64,000 nucleotides of DNA from Chryseobacterium foetidum (GCF_025457425.1 NZ_JAMXIA010000001.1:2356001-2420000); one strand, 5' to 3'; positions 17,946 through 26,961 are shown, counted from the stretch's first letter. Translations and numbers: made by a program. The notes: generated from the sequence alone by a model not told the origin.

Positions 17946-17968
17946 GTCAAAAGTAGAAAGAGCCGGGT
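17937..17968 (+). repeat. Dispersed AAGAGCCAAG repeat, copy 1
   Basis: This 32-base element matches the reverse complement of 21063-21094 at 27 of 32 positions. It contains AAGAGCC twice, separated by a CAAAAGTA core, and a further AGAGCC lies just upstream at 17922. It overlaps the first codons of the exporter permease. Confidence 0.6.
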
Positions 17969-18051
17969 GGAATTGTGTTTTGAGGGTTTGGGGTCAGTAC
18001 TAAAAAAGTTAACCACTAAATCACTAAACAACTATACCACCCTGTTTCCTG

Positions 18052-18912
18052 CTACTTAATCAATTTCTTGAGATATTCCCCGTAGCCGCTTTTACCGTAT
18101 TTCGCTGCTGTTTCCAGAAGCTTTTCTTCGTTGATGAAACCGTTTCTGAAAGCGATTTCTTCAATACAGCCGATTTTAAAATCCTGTCTTTTCTCAATAA
18201 CTCTTACAAATTCTGAAGCGTCATTCAAAGAATCAAAAGTTCCGGTGTCGAGCCATGCCGTTCCTCTGTCGAGTACGCCTACTTCAAGTTTTCCTTTTTG
18301 AAGGTAAACGTTGTTAATGTCAGTGATTTCAAGCTCGCCACGTGGGGAAGGCTGAATGTTTTTGGCAATTTCCACTACTTCGTTATCGTAGAAATATAAT
18401 CCGGGAACTGCGTAGTTTGATTTAGGCTGAGCCGGCTTCTCTTCGATTGAAACTGCTTTCAGGTTTTTATCAAATTCTACCACACCGTATCTTTCAGGAT
18501 CGGCAACGTGGTATGCGAAAACAACACCTCCATCGGGATTGGTTTTATTTTTTAATAAAGTTCCCATTTCAGAACCGTAGAAAATGTTATCTCCAAGAAC
18601 CAAAGCGGCAGCATCGTTGCCGATAAACTGTTCGCCCAAAATAAATGCCTGCGCCAATCCGTCCGGACTGGGCTGAACTTTATATTCTATATTACACCCA
18701 ATCTGCGATCCGTCACCCAAAAGTTTGATGAATCCCGCCTGATCGTGTGGAGTGGTAATGATTAAAATATCTTTTATCCCTGCCAAAAGCAATGTTGACA
18801 GCGGATAGTAAATCATCGGTTTGTCGTACACCGGCATCAGCTGCTTGCTTACAGCGATTGTCAGTGGATAAAGTCTTGTACCGGATCCTCCGGCGAGTAT
18901 TATTCCCTTCAT
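18052..18912 (-). CDS. rfbA: Glucose-1-phosphate thymidylyltransferase
   Basis: First step of the dTDP-sugar pathway: glucose-1-phosphate plus dTTP gives dTDP-glucose. The 286-residue protein has the full family length. It shows [11 protein letters not shown] (residues 8-18), the sugar-phosphate region [19 protein letters not shown] and ATP-like pocket residues including [20 protein letters not shown]. Downstream [10 protein letters not shown] and [13 protein letters not shown] are typical. It is separated from rfbB by a GxxExxY gene in the same direction. No rfbC or rfbD is seen in the window, so the product is probably diverted to an amino sugar rather than rhamnose, unless those genes lie elsewhere. 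Confidence 0.96.
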   Translation of the reverse strand: MKGIILAGGSGTRLYPLTIAVSKQLMPVYDKPMIYYPLSTLLLAGIKDILIITTPHDQAGFIKLLGDGSQIGCNIEYKVQPSPDGLAQAFILGEQFIGNDAAALVLGDNIFYGSEMGTLLKNKTNPDGGVVFAYHVADPERYGVVEFDKNLKAVSIEEKPAQPKSNYAVPGLYFYDNEVVEIAKNIQPSPRGELEITDINNVYLQKGKLEVGVLDRGTAWLDTGTFDSLNDASEFVRVIEKRQDFKIGCIEEIAFRNGFINEEKLLETAAKYGKSGYGEYLKKLIK

Positions 18913-18976
18913 TTTTAGATGCGAATTACACGAATTTTTTCGAATTGTACGAATTCTACTAAATATTCTGTTTTGG

Positions 18977-19360
18977 TTATAAATTAATTATTCTTTTGTG
19001 TTTTAAAGATTTCTCGCCAAAATTGATGAGTAAACCTAATTTTTTATGAGTCGCTTTCAGATAGTTTAATGTCTGTCTGGTGAAACTGTCGTGCAAAAAA
19101 GAGACAGATTTAATTTCCAAAATGATGTCATCATAACAGACAAAATCAGCTTTGTACTTTTTATCTAATTTCTCACCGTTAAAAAATAAATCAAGCTTTA
19201 CTTCCCGCTGATATGGTATATTGTTTTTAATAAATTCCTTTTCCAACAACTCCGCATAAACCGCCTCTAAAAAACCAAATCCCATAATGGAATGAATATT
19301 CATACAAATTCCGATAATCTTATAACTTTCGTCCTTGTATATAATTTTCTTTTCCATCAA
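18977..19360 (-). CDS. GxxExxY protein
   Basis: Protein of 127 residues named for its motif, here [17 protein letters not shown] near residue 28. The downstream segment [17 protein letters not shown] has the Asp then Glu-x-Lys arrangement of PD-(D/E)XK nucleases, to which this family is distantly related. Function is unknown. It is found scattered through bacterial genomes and often in polysaccharide and accessory loci. It lies between rfbA and rfbB, which normally sit together, so it looks like an insertion into the pathway operon. The gap to rfbB is 15 bases, so it is co-transcribed. Confidence 0.87.
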   Translation of the reverse strand: MMEKKIIYKDESYKIIGICMNIHSIMGFGFLEAVYAELLEKEFIKNNIPYQREVKLDLFFNGEKLDKKYKADFVCYDDIILEIKSVSFLHDSFTRQTLNYLKATHKKLGLLINFGEKSLKHKRIINL

Positions 19361-19375
19361 TTAGTGAAATTCGTC

Positions 19376-20467
19376 TTAATTCGAGTCATTCGTATACTGC
19401 GAAGCATAATATTTCTGATAGTCTCCGGAAGTTACATTCTCCAGCCATTCTTTATTATCCAAAAACCAATCGATTGTTTTTCCTAATCCCTGCTCGAATG
19501 TTACAGATGGTTTCCAGCCTAAATCTTTATTAAGTTTAGTAGCATCGATGGCATAACGTTTATCGTGACCAGGTCTGTCTTTTACATAAGTGATTAGTTT
19601 TTCTGAATGTCCTGCAGGATTTCCAAGCTTTTCATCCATTTGTTTGATGAGTTCTTTTACCAAATCAATATTCTGCCACTCGTTGAAACCTCCGATGTTG
19701 TATGTTTCTCCGGTTTTAGATTCATTGAAAATCTGATGGATGGCTTTGGCATGGTCGATTACAAATAACCAGTCTCTTGTATATTTTCCGTCACCGTAGA
19801 TCGGTAAAGGTTTTTCATTAATGATATTCGAAATACAAAGCGGAATTAGTTTTTCCGGAAAGTGATTAGGACCGTAATTGTTTGAACAGTTGGAAAGGAT
19901 AAACGGCATTCCGTACGTATTTCCGTAAGCTCTTACCAAATGGTCAGACGCAGCTTTTGATGCTGAATAGGGAGATTGCGGATCGTAAGGAGTGGTTTCT
20001 AAAAAAAATCCTGTTTCACCTAAACTTCCGTACACTTCGTCTGTGGAAACGTGGTAGAATAAATTTTTTCTCGGCTCGTTTGGAAATCTTCCGTGCGTGT
20101 GATCCGGGTTTAATGTCCAGAATTCGATGCACAGATTCAGAAGATTGGCAGTTCCGTTTACATTCGTGTTGATGAATGCGTTCGGGTCGGTAATGCTTCT
20201 GTCTACGTGAGATTCTGCAGCCAAATGCACAACAGCATCAGGATTGTATTTTTCAAAAACCTTTCTTAATTCTTCAGGTTTTGTAATATCTGCTTTTTCG
20301 AAAACATAATTGGGTTCGTTTTCGATGTCTTTTAAGTTTTCTAAATTTCCGGCATACGTCAATGCATCAAGATTGATGATTGTAGATTCAGGATTATTTT
20401 TTACAAATTCACGAACAACGTGTGATCCAATGAAACCGGCACCTCCGGTGATAATAATGTTTTTCAT
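19376..20467 (-). CDS. rfbB: dTDP-glucose 4,6-dehydratase
   Basis: Converts dTDP-glucose to dTDP-4-keto-6-deoxyglucose with bound NAD. The protein has 363 residues. The NAD loop GGAGFIGS is at 7-14, TDEVYG (the Asp/Glu catalytic pair) at 142-147 and the Tyr-x3-Lys motif YSASK at 167-171. NNYGPNHFPEKLIP and GDGKYTRDWLFV follow as in characterised RmlB. The start is fixed by the NAD-binding strand. It is the first gene of the long operon that runs to 9755. The region before it is a 73-bp tandem repeat array, and no convincing promoter is seen in the 50 bases between them. Confidence 0.97.
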   Translation of the reverse strand: MKNIIITGGAGFIGSHVVREFVKNNPESTIINLDALTYAGNLENLKDIENEPNYVFEKADITKPEELRKVFEKYNPDAVVHLAAESHVDRSITDPNAFINTNVNGTANLLNLCIEFWTLNPDHTHGRFPNEPRKNLFYHVSTDEVYGSLGETGFFLETTPYDPQSPYSASKAASDHLVRAYGNTYGMPFILSNCSNNYGPNHFPEKLIPLCISNIINEKPLPIYGDGKYTRDWLFVIDHAKAIHQIFNESKTGETYNIGGFNEWQNIDLVKELIKQMDEKLGNPAGHSEKLITYVKDRPGHDKRYAIDATKLNKDLGWKPSVTFEQGLGKTIDWFLDNKEWLENVTSGDYQKYYASQYTNDSN

Positions 20468-20520
20468 AAGTCTATGCCTTTTCTTTTTATTCTACAGATT
20501 TCGTCTGTGTATTATAATGT

Positions 20521-20974
20521 TGAACCCTGCCGGGTTCTGAATTATTTTTTGTTTTTTCGTAATCCCATAGGTTTCACCTACGGCTACTGATATTAAACCC
20601 TGCGGGGTTTCTGAATTATTTCTTGTCTTTCAAATCCCATAGGTTTTTACCTACGGCTACTGATCTTGAACCCTGCCGGGTTCTGAATTATTTTTTGTTT
20701 TTTCGTAATCCCATAGGTTTCACCTACGGCTACTGATATTAAACCCTGCGGGGTTTCTGAATTATTTCTTGTCTTTCAAATCCCATAGGTTTTTACCTAC
20801 GGCTACTGATCTTGAACCCTGCCGGGTTCTGAATTATTTTTTGTCTTTCAAATTCCATAGGTTTCACCTACGGCTACTGATATTGAACCCTGTCGGGTTC
20901 TGAATTATTTTTTGTTTTTTTAAATCCCATAGGTTTCACCTACGGCTACTGATCTTGAACCTTGTAGGGTTCTA
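20521..20974. repeat. 73-bp tandem repeat array, six units and a partial seventh
   Basis: Units start at 20521, 20594, 20667, 20740, 20813, 20884 and 20956 (spacings 73, 73, 73, 73, 71, 72). Each unit holds two hairpins: an AACCC/GGGTT arm pair around TGCC or TGCGG, and a CCATAGGT/ACCTACGG pair around a short loop. They are joined by GAATTATTT and a T-rich spacer. Units 1 and 3 are identical, as are 2 and 4, so a 146-bp block was duplicated as a whole. The pairwise hairpin layout resembles bacterial interspersed mosaic elements. It lies between ugd and rfbB, in the transcribed direction of both. Confidence 0.92.
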
Positions 20975-21108
20975 ATTGTTTCATGCAATTCTCAACAGCT
21001 AAGGAGTCAAGCAACTCTATGGTTCCACCAAAATATTCATCTCTCTCCATTCTCTGCATTCACCTTGGCTCTTTTTACTTTTGCCTTGGCTCTTGCAAAA
21101 GGCTGATC
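20975..21108. other. Gap between repeat array and ugd, no gene
   Basis: No open frame of note. It contains one copy of the AAGAGCCAAG repeat (21063-21094, minus orientation). A related 25-base stretch overlaps the last codons of ugd, so the 3' end of ugd appears to have been reshaped by this repeat. Confidence 0.4.
21063..21094 (-). repeat. Dispersed AAGAGCCAAG repeat, copy 2
   Basis: Reverse-complement partner of 17937-17968 (27 of 32 bases). A second partial copy lies at about 21110-21135 inside the end of ugd, where a 25-base stretch differs at only about three positions from 21079-21104. Confidence 0.6.
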
Positions 21109-22437
21109 CTACTTTTGCCCTGACTCTTGCAAAACAGTTTTCCTCCCTATCGATTTATAGAAGAAACCATTTTGCTCAGGAATTTCCAGCGGGAACATGT
21201 TTCTGCCGTCGAAAATCGCTTTCCCATTCATTTTTCTTGCCATCATTTCAAAATTGGGATTTTTAAATTCAGGCCATTCTGTAGCGATAAATAATGCGTC
21301 TGCACCATCCAATGCATCATACATGGTGTTGGCGTACGATATTTTTTCGCCTAAAAGCTTTCTTACATTTTCTTCGGCGATGAGATCGTAAGCAACGATT
21401 TCAGCACCTTTTTCCAGAAGGAGTTTTATATTGTCTAAAGAAGAAGCTTCTCTGATGTCGTCTGTATTGGCTTTAAATGCCAGTCCCCACATTGCAATTT
21501 TCTTTCCTTCAAGGTTACCCCCGAAGTATTTTTCAATTTCAGATACCAAAATTACTTTCTGTGAAGTATTTACATTCTCGGTAGCCTCTAAAATCTGAAA
21601 ATTAAATCCATCGTCTTTCCCTGATTTAATCAGAGCCTTAACGTCTTTAGGGAAACAGCTTCCGCCATATCCGATGCCCGGGAATAAGAAACGGTGGCCA
21701 ATTCTGTCGTCGCTCCCCATGCCAAGTCTTACTTTATCTACATCGGCACCTACTTTTTCGCAGTAGTTGGCGATTTCATTCATAAAAGTAATTTTTACCG
21801 CTAAAAATGAATTGGAGGCATATTTAGTAAGCTCAGATGATTTCTCATCCATGAAAATAATCGGTATTCCAGTGTTGGTAAATGGCTGATAAATCTGCGC
21901 CATAATGTCTTTCGCTTTATCAGAGCTCGCTCCAACAACCACTCTGGCAGGATTCATTGAATCTTCTACGGCAAAACCTTCACGCAAAAATTCAGGGTTG
22001 GATACTACGTCAAAGCTGATGTCTGTTTTTGCAGAGATGGTTTCTCTTACTCTGTCTGCAGTACCTACGGGAACAGTGCTTTTATTTACGATAACTTTAT
22101 ATTCCGTCATCATTTCACCAATATCATTGGCAACTTTCAGAACGTAAGAAAGGTCTGCAGAGCCGTCTTCTCCGGGTGGAGTAGGAAGGGCAAGGTAGAT
22201 AACTTCGCTTTTATCCAAAGCTTCCTTTAAATTGGTAGTGAAAAACAGTCTTTCAGACTGAATGTTTCTCAGGAACATTTCTTCAAGATTCGGCTCATAG
22301 ATCGGGACGATGCCCTGCTTCATGCCTTCTACTTTATTTTCATCGATATCTACACAGTACACCGAGTTTCCCAGTTCTGCAAGTGTGGTTCCTGTGACCA
22401 ATCCTACATATCCTGTTCCTACTATCGTAATATTCAA
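21109..22437 (-). CDS. ugd: UDP-glucose 6-dehydrogenase
   Basis: Oxidises UDP-glucose to UDP-glucuronate with two NAD. The 442-residue length is normal. The NAD loop GTGYVGLVTG is at 7-16, NKSTVPVGT near 118-126, and the catalytic Cys261 lies in GYGGSCFPKDV. The C-terminal UDP-binding domain has GLAFKANTDDIREA and FDGRNMF. The last residues (VLQESGQK) fall within a dispersed repeat. Glucuronate, or an epimer of it, is a likely acidic component of the polysaccharide made by the downstream genes (inference). It seems to be transcribed on its own or as the head of the locus, since a -7 box lies just upstream. Confidence 0.96.
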   Translation of the reverse strand: MNITIVGTGYVGLVTGTTLAELGNSVYCVDIDENKVEGMKQGIVPIYEPNLEEMFLRNIQSERLFFTTNLKEALDKSEVIYLALPTPPGEDGSADLSYVLKVANDIGEMMTEYKVIVNKSTVPVGTADRVRETISAKTDISFDVVSNPEFLREGFAVEDSMNPARVVVGASSDKAKDIMAQIYQPFTNTGIPIIFMDEKSSELTKYASNSFLAVKITFMNEIANYCEKVGADVDKVRLGMGSDDRIGHRFLFPGIGYGGSCFPKDVKALIKSGKDDGFNFQILEATENVNTSQKVILVSEIEKYFGGNLEGKKIAMWGLAFKANTDDIREASSLDNIKLLLEKGAEIVAYDLIAEENVRKLLGEKISYANTMYDALDGADALFIATEWPEFKNPNFEMMARKMNGKAIFDGRNMFPLEIPEQNGFFYKSIGRKTVLQESGQK

Positions 22438-22464
22438 AATTGTATGTTTTTAATAAATTTCCGA

Positions 22465-22472
22465 CAAAAATA
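22465..22472 (-). promoter_or_regulatory. Putative -7 promoter box of ugd
   Basis: The minus strand reads TATTTTTG, matching TAnnTTTG, 27 bases before the ugd ATG. A clear -33 TTTG at the expected distance is missing, so this is a moderate call. Confidence 0.4.
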
Positions 22473-22610
22473 CTAAAAATTGTAGAACGGTCTTTTAATT
22501 TAATAATAAGTTGTCTCCTTTTGGGCATAAACAGAAGATCAAACCTTTAAATATCTAAAGATTTGAAGTTGTGGTGTTGGTTTGGAGAATACTTAATTAT
22601 CACATGAAGT

Positions 22611-23099
22611 TTACCAGTCGTCCTGTGCACTGATTCCTCCTTCATTCCAGATCCAGTCAATTTTCTGATAGGTGAAAGATATTTCTTCATATTCGGTCAG
22701 ATTCACTAGCTCAGGATTTTTGTTGTTGGGCATTCTGAATTTAATATCCGAAATGCCTGCATTCGTAAGCCTGATGGTGTAATGTTGTTTTTCGGCTCCG
22801 ACTCCTGAAGTTACTCCTTTTTGTGGCGTCCAGAACTGAAGCTCAAACTCGGTCATCGAATCATTGGTGCAGAGTGCATTATAAAGAAATGGACTGGATT
22901 TATCTAATTCTTTAGTGATAATAAGTGGTTTGTGCATTACTTTTCCGGTAGGAAGTCCGCTTGCTGCATCTCTCGGGGAAGTAATGTCGTGATTTACGGC
23001 AATGACTCTGATTTTGTTTTCTTTTCCTTTTTCAACTACAGAGCCTTTTATTTCGCCCTGTTTTTTGCCTTTAAGCCTAAGGTATGCATTGAGTGCCAT
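22611..23099 (-). CDS. tssD: Orphan Hcp/TssD-like type VI secretion tube protein
   Basis: Protein of 162 residues resembling the Hcp tube subunit of the Bacteroidota type VI system (T6SS subtype iii). It starts MALNAYLRLKGKKQGEIKGS, with the beta-strand layout of Hcp: IRVIAVNHDITSPRDA, then PLIITKELDKSSP, FELQFWTP and HYTIRLTNAGISDI. No other T6SS gene (sheath, baseplate, TssM, Vgr or PAAR) is visible near it. Single hcp copies can work with a main cluster elsewhere or carry effectors. The C-terminus ends in an acidic, Trp-containing tail (IWNEGGISAQDDW) without an extra domain, so no effector fusion is seen. Confidence 0.8.
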   Translation of the reverse strand: MALNAYLRLKGKKQGEIKGSVVEKGKENKIRVIAVNHDITSPRDAASGLPTGKVMHKPLIITKELDKSSPFLYNALCTNDSMTEFELQFWTPQKGVTSGVGAEKQHYTIRLTNAGISDIKFRMPNNKNPELVNLTEYEEISFTYQKIDWIWNEGGISAQDDW

Positions 23100-23254
23100 G
23101 GTAATTGATTTTAGTTTTAGTAAATTTAAATATAATTATGATTTTCCGCAAAGTTTTGTTTATCGAATTGATCTCTAAATGTTTCTTTTCTAAATATTTA
23201 GATTTGTTTTTTGTTTAAATTTTAAGAGATGAAAACTTAAAACTTGTTTAAAAC

Positions 23255-23293
23255 AAAAGAAATCCGCGCTGCAAAATTTCTTGCAAAGCGGAT
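23255..23293 (-). terminator. Terminator after the metallophosphoesterase gene
   Basis: The stem ATCCGC/GCGGAT (23262-23267 with 23288-23293) continues as TGCAA/TTGCA after a small internal loop. It is followed on the minus strand by a T-rich stretch, 73 bases past the stop of the gene at 23366. Confidence 0.7.
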
Positions 23294-23365
23294 GGATGTT
23301 TAATTCTGATTTCCAATATTTGAAGGAAAATCTTCGAAGTTTATCTGCTTTTTTTAAGACTAAAA

Positions 23366-26119
23366 CTATTCAACAATCAGTTTTAAAGTAAATAATTTTC
23401 TGGTATGAACTTTCACGAAATATACACCTTTTGGTAAATTTTCATTCACCAAAGTAAATTTCTGATCATTTACATTTTTCGTTTCATACAAAAGTTGTCC
23501 TGCTGCCGATAAAAGCTGAATTTTCTCGATAGGATAATCGCTCTTAATAAAGGTTGGCTGCCCTGGCTTTGAAGGATTAGGATACAAAATCACATTTTTT
23601 TCTGTTTTGCTGGTGGTTTCGGCTGTTCCCAGTGTTGCTCCAACTACTTCAAACGAAACTCTGTTTGAAACTTCCGTGTAGGAATCATTTGTGAACATGA
23701 CCATATAATAATTTCCGGTCGTTGTCGGTACTCCGTTCACATTTCCGGTAATGGTTTTACTGCCCTGCGTGATTCCGTCAAAATACGTATAGGAAGTAAA
23801 CTGGTCATTCGGAGTCTGCACAGCCTGAGGGTAAATTCCCAGCCAGTCTTTGATGATTCCCGGAGAATCCGTCCATGAAGCGGTGATGTTTTCTCCTAAA
23901 GTATAAACCGGTTTGTTGATCCAAAGATCGGTAACAATGTCTCCTACTTTAAAGAATACTTTCTCTCCAATTTGCGTGTAGCCGTCCTCTAAAAGATAAG
24001 TTGCGTAGTAATATCCTTTTGGCAATCCTGTGAAATTTTTGGTTCCTGAAGCAGTGGTTACATAGCTCCAGGTAGCTGATGGGTTGGCTGATCCGGGCAC
24101 CTGTCCCATTTTGTAGATTCCTATCCAGTCATTCGTCAAATTCGGCCCGTTGGAATAGTTCACAACCACCGTTCCGCCTACAGGATAAGAATCTGCTGTG
24201 GTTTGAAGGAGTACTTTGGGGCCTACGTAGAAATTTTTTCTTCCTGTAATTTCGGTATAACCATTATTGGCAAAGAAACCTGCGAAATACTGTCCTTTGG
24301 TAGCAAGACCTGTATTGAAATTGGCTGTACCGGATGTTTGTCCGTTCGTGTATTTATATCCCTGAGATGTTACTGCGGATGGATTTTGTCCTTTTTTGTA
24401 AATTCCTACCCAGTCCTGCTGATTTCCGGGGCCGTCTGTATAGGTTGCCAGAATCGCTTCGTTTTGTAAATATTCAGTTTTGTTTAAAACCAATTGAGGA
24501 TTAGAAACCACACTTCCTGTCACCTCAAAAGATTTTACGTCACTCCAGTCGCTCCATTCAAGATTTCTGTCTCTGTATCTTACTTTTACATAGTAAATAC
24601 CGTTGGTAATCGAGTTGGCAGCAATGGTTGCTTTGGTGATATCCAGTCCTGCGTTGATGTTTTTCGTTACATCAGGATTTCCGGTGCCGTCTTTCCCAAA
24701 CCAGTTTTCGTAGTCGCGGTAAAATTCTTTGTCAATCACAGAGAAATCAGCTGTTTTGCTCACAAGAAACTGGGTCGTATTCAAAAGTTCTGCTGTGGTT
24801 GTGGCAAATGCACTTCCGTTTAAAGTTAAAGGCAAAGTAACCGGAGCTGTAAAAGTGTTTGTGACAGACGGTTTAGCCGGCTTAGCCTGATTTTTGTACC
24901 TGTGGAAACTGTCTACCGTCACACTGTTTTTCTGTTGATAAATGCTTCCGATAGAGTAGCTTTCAATATCCATTTTACCGGTGTTTACATCGACTTCTAT
25001 AATTTGATAAGTCCAGTCTGTCAGAGTTTTCTGTACGTCGTCAAAGTCCTGTTCATTAGACATACCCCAATATTGATCCCAAGCCGTTCCTCCTGAAATA
25101 ATCTGGTAATTTGGCGAATTTTTAAGCTGACCTCTGTGGTATAAATGGTGGTGAGCACCAATGTGCATCACATATTTATCAGAAGCCGTCAGCATCGGAA
25201 CTGCTGTGTTTCTTACCCAAGTAGAAATATCGCCAACATATTGCTCTGCCTGATAAGGTCTGTGGCTTAAAGAAATAATCCATTGAACTGTGCTGTCAGT
25301 CGCTGCGGCTGCAAGAATTTGCTGTAACCATATTTGTTGTGCAGATCCGGTGTGTTCTGAGCTTAAACTTACAAAAAGAACATTTCCTGCCTGTTGAGCG
25401 TAATAGTTTTCGTTTCCTGAACTGATATTTTTATAGCTTAGTTCATCTATAAAAAAGTGAGCATAGTAAGAGCTCATTCCCAACGTTCCGTACGTTTCAT
25501 GGTTTCCTACTGTTGTTTGAATAGGAAGATAAGGCGAAAGCTTTTGGTTTTTCTTAAAGTGAACATTCTCATAATGGTCAAGCGTTCCTACATCCACCTG
25601 GTCCCCAACCATAAAAGTAAGAGCAATATTATCTGAAGGATCATTGCCTGCTCCAAATCTTTCTTTTATTTTCTTGTAAGCATGAAGGTTTAAAGAATCG
25701 TATCTCGGCTCGTTCTTCAATTGGTTGTCTCCCATAATCAGAAATCTGATTTTTCCGTTGGCAGTTACAGCCTGTCCCGGCAAAGGAAGCGTACGGAAAT
25801 TGTACACTGCAGATTCAGAAGTTCCTGTTTTGGTTTTGTAATAATATTTTGTGTTGGGTTGTAGATTGGTAATTTTCGCGGTGTGATAATAATAATTGTT
25901 GCTGTATCCGGTATCTGTAAAGATATTGGTGGTTCCGGTAACAGTAACGTTGAGGTTGGTGGGCGAGGTTCCGTAGTACACCGTCGTCTCATTGTTGGAA
26001 GACGTTTTCCAGTTTACAATCATTGAACTTGGGGTGGGGTTTTGAAGATACGGAACTATGGTCTGCCCAAAGCATAAGCTTGTGACAAAGCAGCACAGCA
26101 GCAGTAGATAATGTTTCAT
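23366..26119 (-). CDS. Secreted calcineurin-like phosphoesterase (purple acid phosphatase type) with T9SS sorting domain
   Basis: I start the gene at the internal Met that opens a signal peptide (MKHYLLLLCCFVTSLCFGQ), giving 917 residues rather than the 932 possible from 26164. Order of domains: an N-terminal fibronectin-III-like domain (about 20-110); a metallophosphoesterase domain with the metal ligands MGDNQ, MVGDQVD, VGNHETYG, LSHRP and GAHHHLYHRG; a second Fn3-like stretch; three tandem repeats each carrying DWVGIY, DWIGIY or DWLGIY; and a C-terminal sorting domain (VILYPNPSKPGQPT through KGVYFVKV). It is likely exported by the type IX system and releases phosphate from organic esters outside the cell. 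The T9SS domain and metal ligands are seen; the substrate is not known. Confidence 0.9.
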   Translation of the reverse strand: MKHYLLLLCCFVTSLCFGQTIVPYLQNPTPSSMIVNWKTSSNNETTVYYGTSPTNLNVTVTGTTNIFTDTGYSNNYYYHTAKITNLQPNTKYYYKTKTGTSESAVYNFRTLPLPGQAVTANGKIRFLIMGDNQLKNEPRYDSLNLHAYKKIKERFGAGNDPSDNIALTFMVGDQVDVGTLDHYENVHFKKNQKLSPYLPIQTTVGNHETYGTLGMSSYYAHFFIDELSYKNISSGNENYYAQQAGNVLFVSLSSEHTGSAQQIWLQQILAAAATDSTVQWIISLSHRPYQAEQYVGDISTWVRNTAVPMLTASDKYVMHIGAHHHLYHRGQLKNSPNYQIISGGTAWDQYWGMSNEQDFDDVQKTLTDWTYQIIEVDVNTGKMDIESYSIGSIYQQKNSVTVDSFHRYKNQAKPAKPSVTNTFTAPVTLPLTLNGSAFATTTAELLNTTQFLVSKTADFSVIDKEFYRDYENWFGKDGTGNPDVTKNINAGLDITKATIAANSITNGIYYVKVRYRDRNLEWSDWSDVKSFEVTGSVVSNPQLVLNKTEYLQNEAILATYTDGPGNQQDWVGIYKKGQNPSAVTSQGYKYTNGQTSGTANFNTGLATKGQYFAGFFANNGYTEITGRKNFYVGPKVLLQTTADSYPVGGTVVVNYSNGPNLTNDWIGIYKMGQVPGSANPSATWSYVTTASGTKNFTGLPKGYYYATYLLEDGYTQIGEKVFFKVGDIVTDLWINKPVYTLGENITASWTDSPGIIKDWLGIYPQAVQTPNDQFTSYTYFDGITQGSKTITGNVNGVPTTTGNYYMVMFTNDSYTEVSNRVSFEVVGATLGTAETTSKTEKNVILYPNPSKPGQPTFIKSDYPIEKIQLLSAAGQLLYETKNVNDQKFTLVNENLPKGVYFVKVHTRKLFTLKLIVE

Positions 26120-26315
26120 AAAAGCGGTTTTAGGATTTAATTTTTGATTGGCCAAAACTACCATCCTGAGATTACGGCACTGTTACAAAGCTGTTAAATG
26201 ATATTTAATTAAAGTGATGATTTTTGGCAAATGACTTTTTTATTATGAATTTTAAATTAAATTTGAGGAAGAGGCTGATATCTCATTACATATATCATTC
26301 TGATAATTAGACTTA

Positions 26316-26347
26316 TTTGTATTTTCTTAAAAAATATCTTATATTTG
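26316..26347 (+). promoter_or_regulatory. Bacteroidota-type promoter of rimP-nusA-infB
   Basis: TTTG at 26316-26319 and TATATTTG (TAnnTTTG) at 26340-26347 are separated by 20 bases, the same spacing as in the rpsT promoter. Transcription would start around 26353, leaving a leader of about 70 bases before rimP. Confidence 0.7.
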
Positions 26348-26423
26348 CACAAGATTTACGGGAAAAATGGAAAGGCTTCGAAAAGAAAGCCTTTTTTCGT
26401 ACTGTAAACCAGTAGTATAACGT

Positions 26424-26891
26424 ATGGAGTTTAGAAAAAAAATTGAAGACTTATTAAATGAATTTCTCGCAACAAGAGAAGATCTTTTTTTAATAGATTT
26501 AAAAATCTCAACAGGAGACGATATCACGGTAATCCTGGATGGAGACAACGGAGTTTCGGTGCAGGACTGTCTGGATGCAAGCCGCGCGATTGAATTTAAT
26601 ATGGATCGTGAAGAGCATGATTTCAGCCTTCAGGTAATGTCTGCGGGATTAAGCGAGCCTTTGGTAACGCCGAGACAGTTTCAGAAAAACATCGGAAGGG
26701 AAATTGAAGTGATGTTTGAAAATTCTGAAAAAATTGAAGGGGAACTTGCAAAAGTGGATGAGGAAAAAATTACACTAATTCTTCGTTACAGAAAACCGAA
26801 AGAAGTAGGTAAAGGCAAAGTGGATGCAGTGGAAGAAAAAGAAATTCTTTACACTGAAATCAAAAAAGCTTTGGTAGTAATTAAATTTTAA
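26424..26891 (+). CDS. rimP: Ribosome maturation factor RimP
   Basis: Helps assemble the 30S subunit. Protein of 155 residues with the two-domain layout of the family: an N-terminal alpha/beta domain (FLIDLKISTGDDITVILDGD, then SVQDCLDASRAIE) and the motif SAGLSEPLVTPRQFQKNIGR leading into the C-terminal SH3-like barrel (IEGELAKVDEEKITL). Length and order are normal. It heads the conserved rimP-nusA-infB operon, with 70 bases to nusA. Confidence 0.95.
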   Translation: MEFRKKIEDLLNEFLATREDLFLIDLKISTGDDITVILDGDNGVSVQDCLDASRAIEFNMDREEHDFSLQVMSAGLSEPLVTPRQFQKNIGREIEVMFENSEKIEGELAKVDEEKITLILRYRKPKEVGKGKVDAVEEKEILYTEIKKALVVIKF

Positions 26892-26961
26892 CTAAAAGGT
26901 GAACGGTTTTTGATTTATTAAAATCAATGATCATTCATCATTTATCAATTATATAATAGAT

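Noticed and set aside
18052..20467. Rhamnose pathway
   Set aside because: Only rfbA and rfbB are present. rfbC and rfbD are not seen in the window, so dTDP-rhamnose cannot be claimed from this sequence.
20521..20974. CRISPR-like regular repeats
   Set aside because: The units follow each other directly with no variable spacers, and internal blocks are duplicated whole. This is a tandem hairpin repeat, not a CRISPR array, and no cas genes are present.
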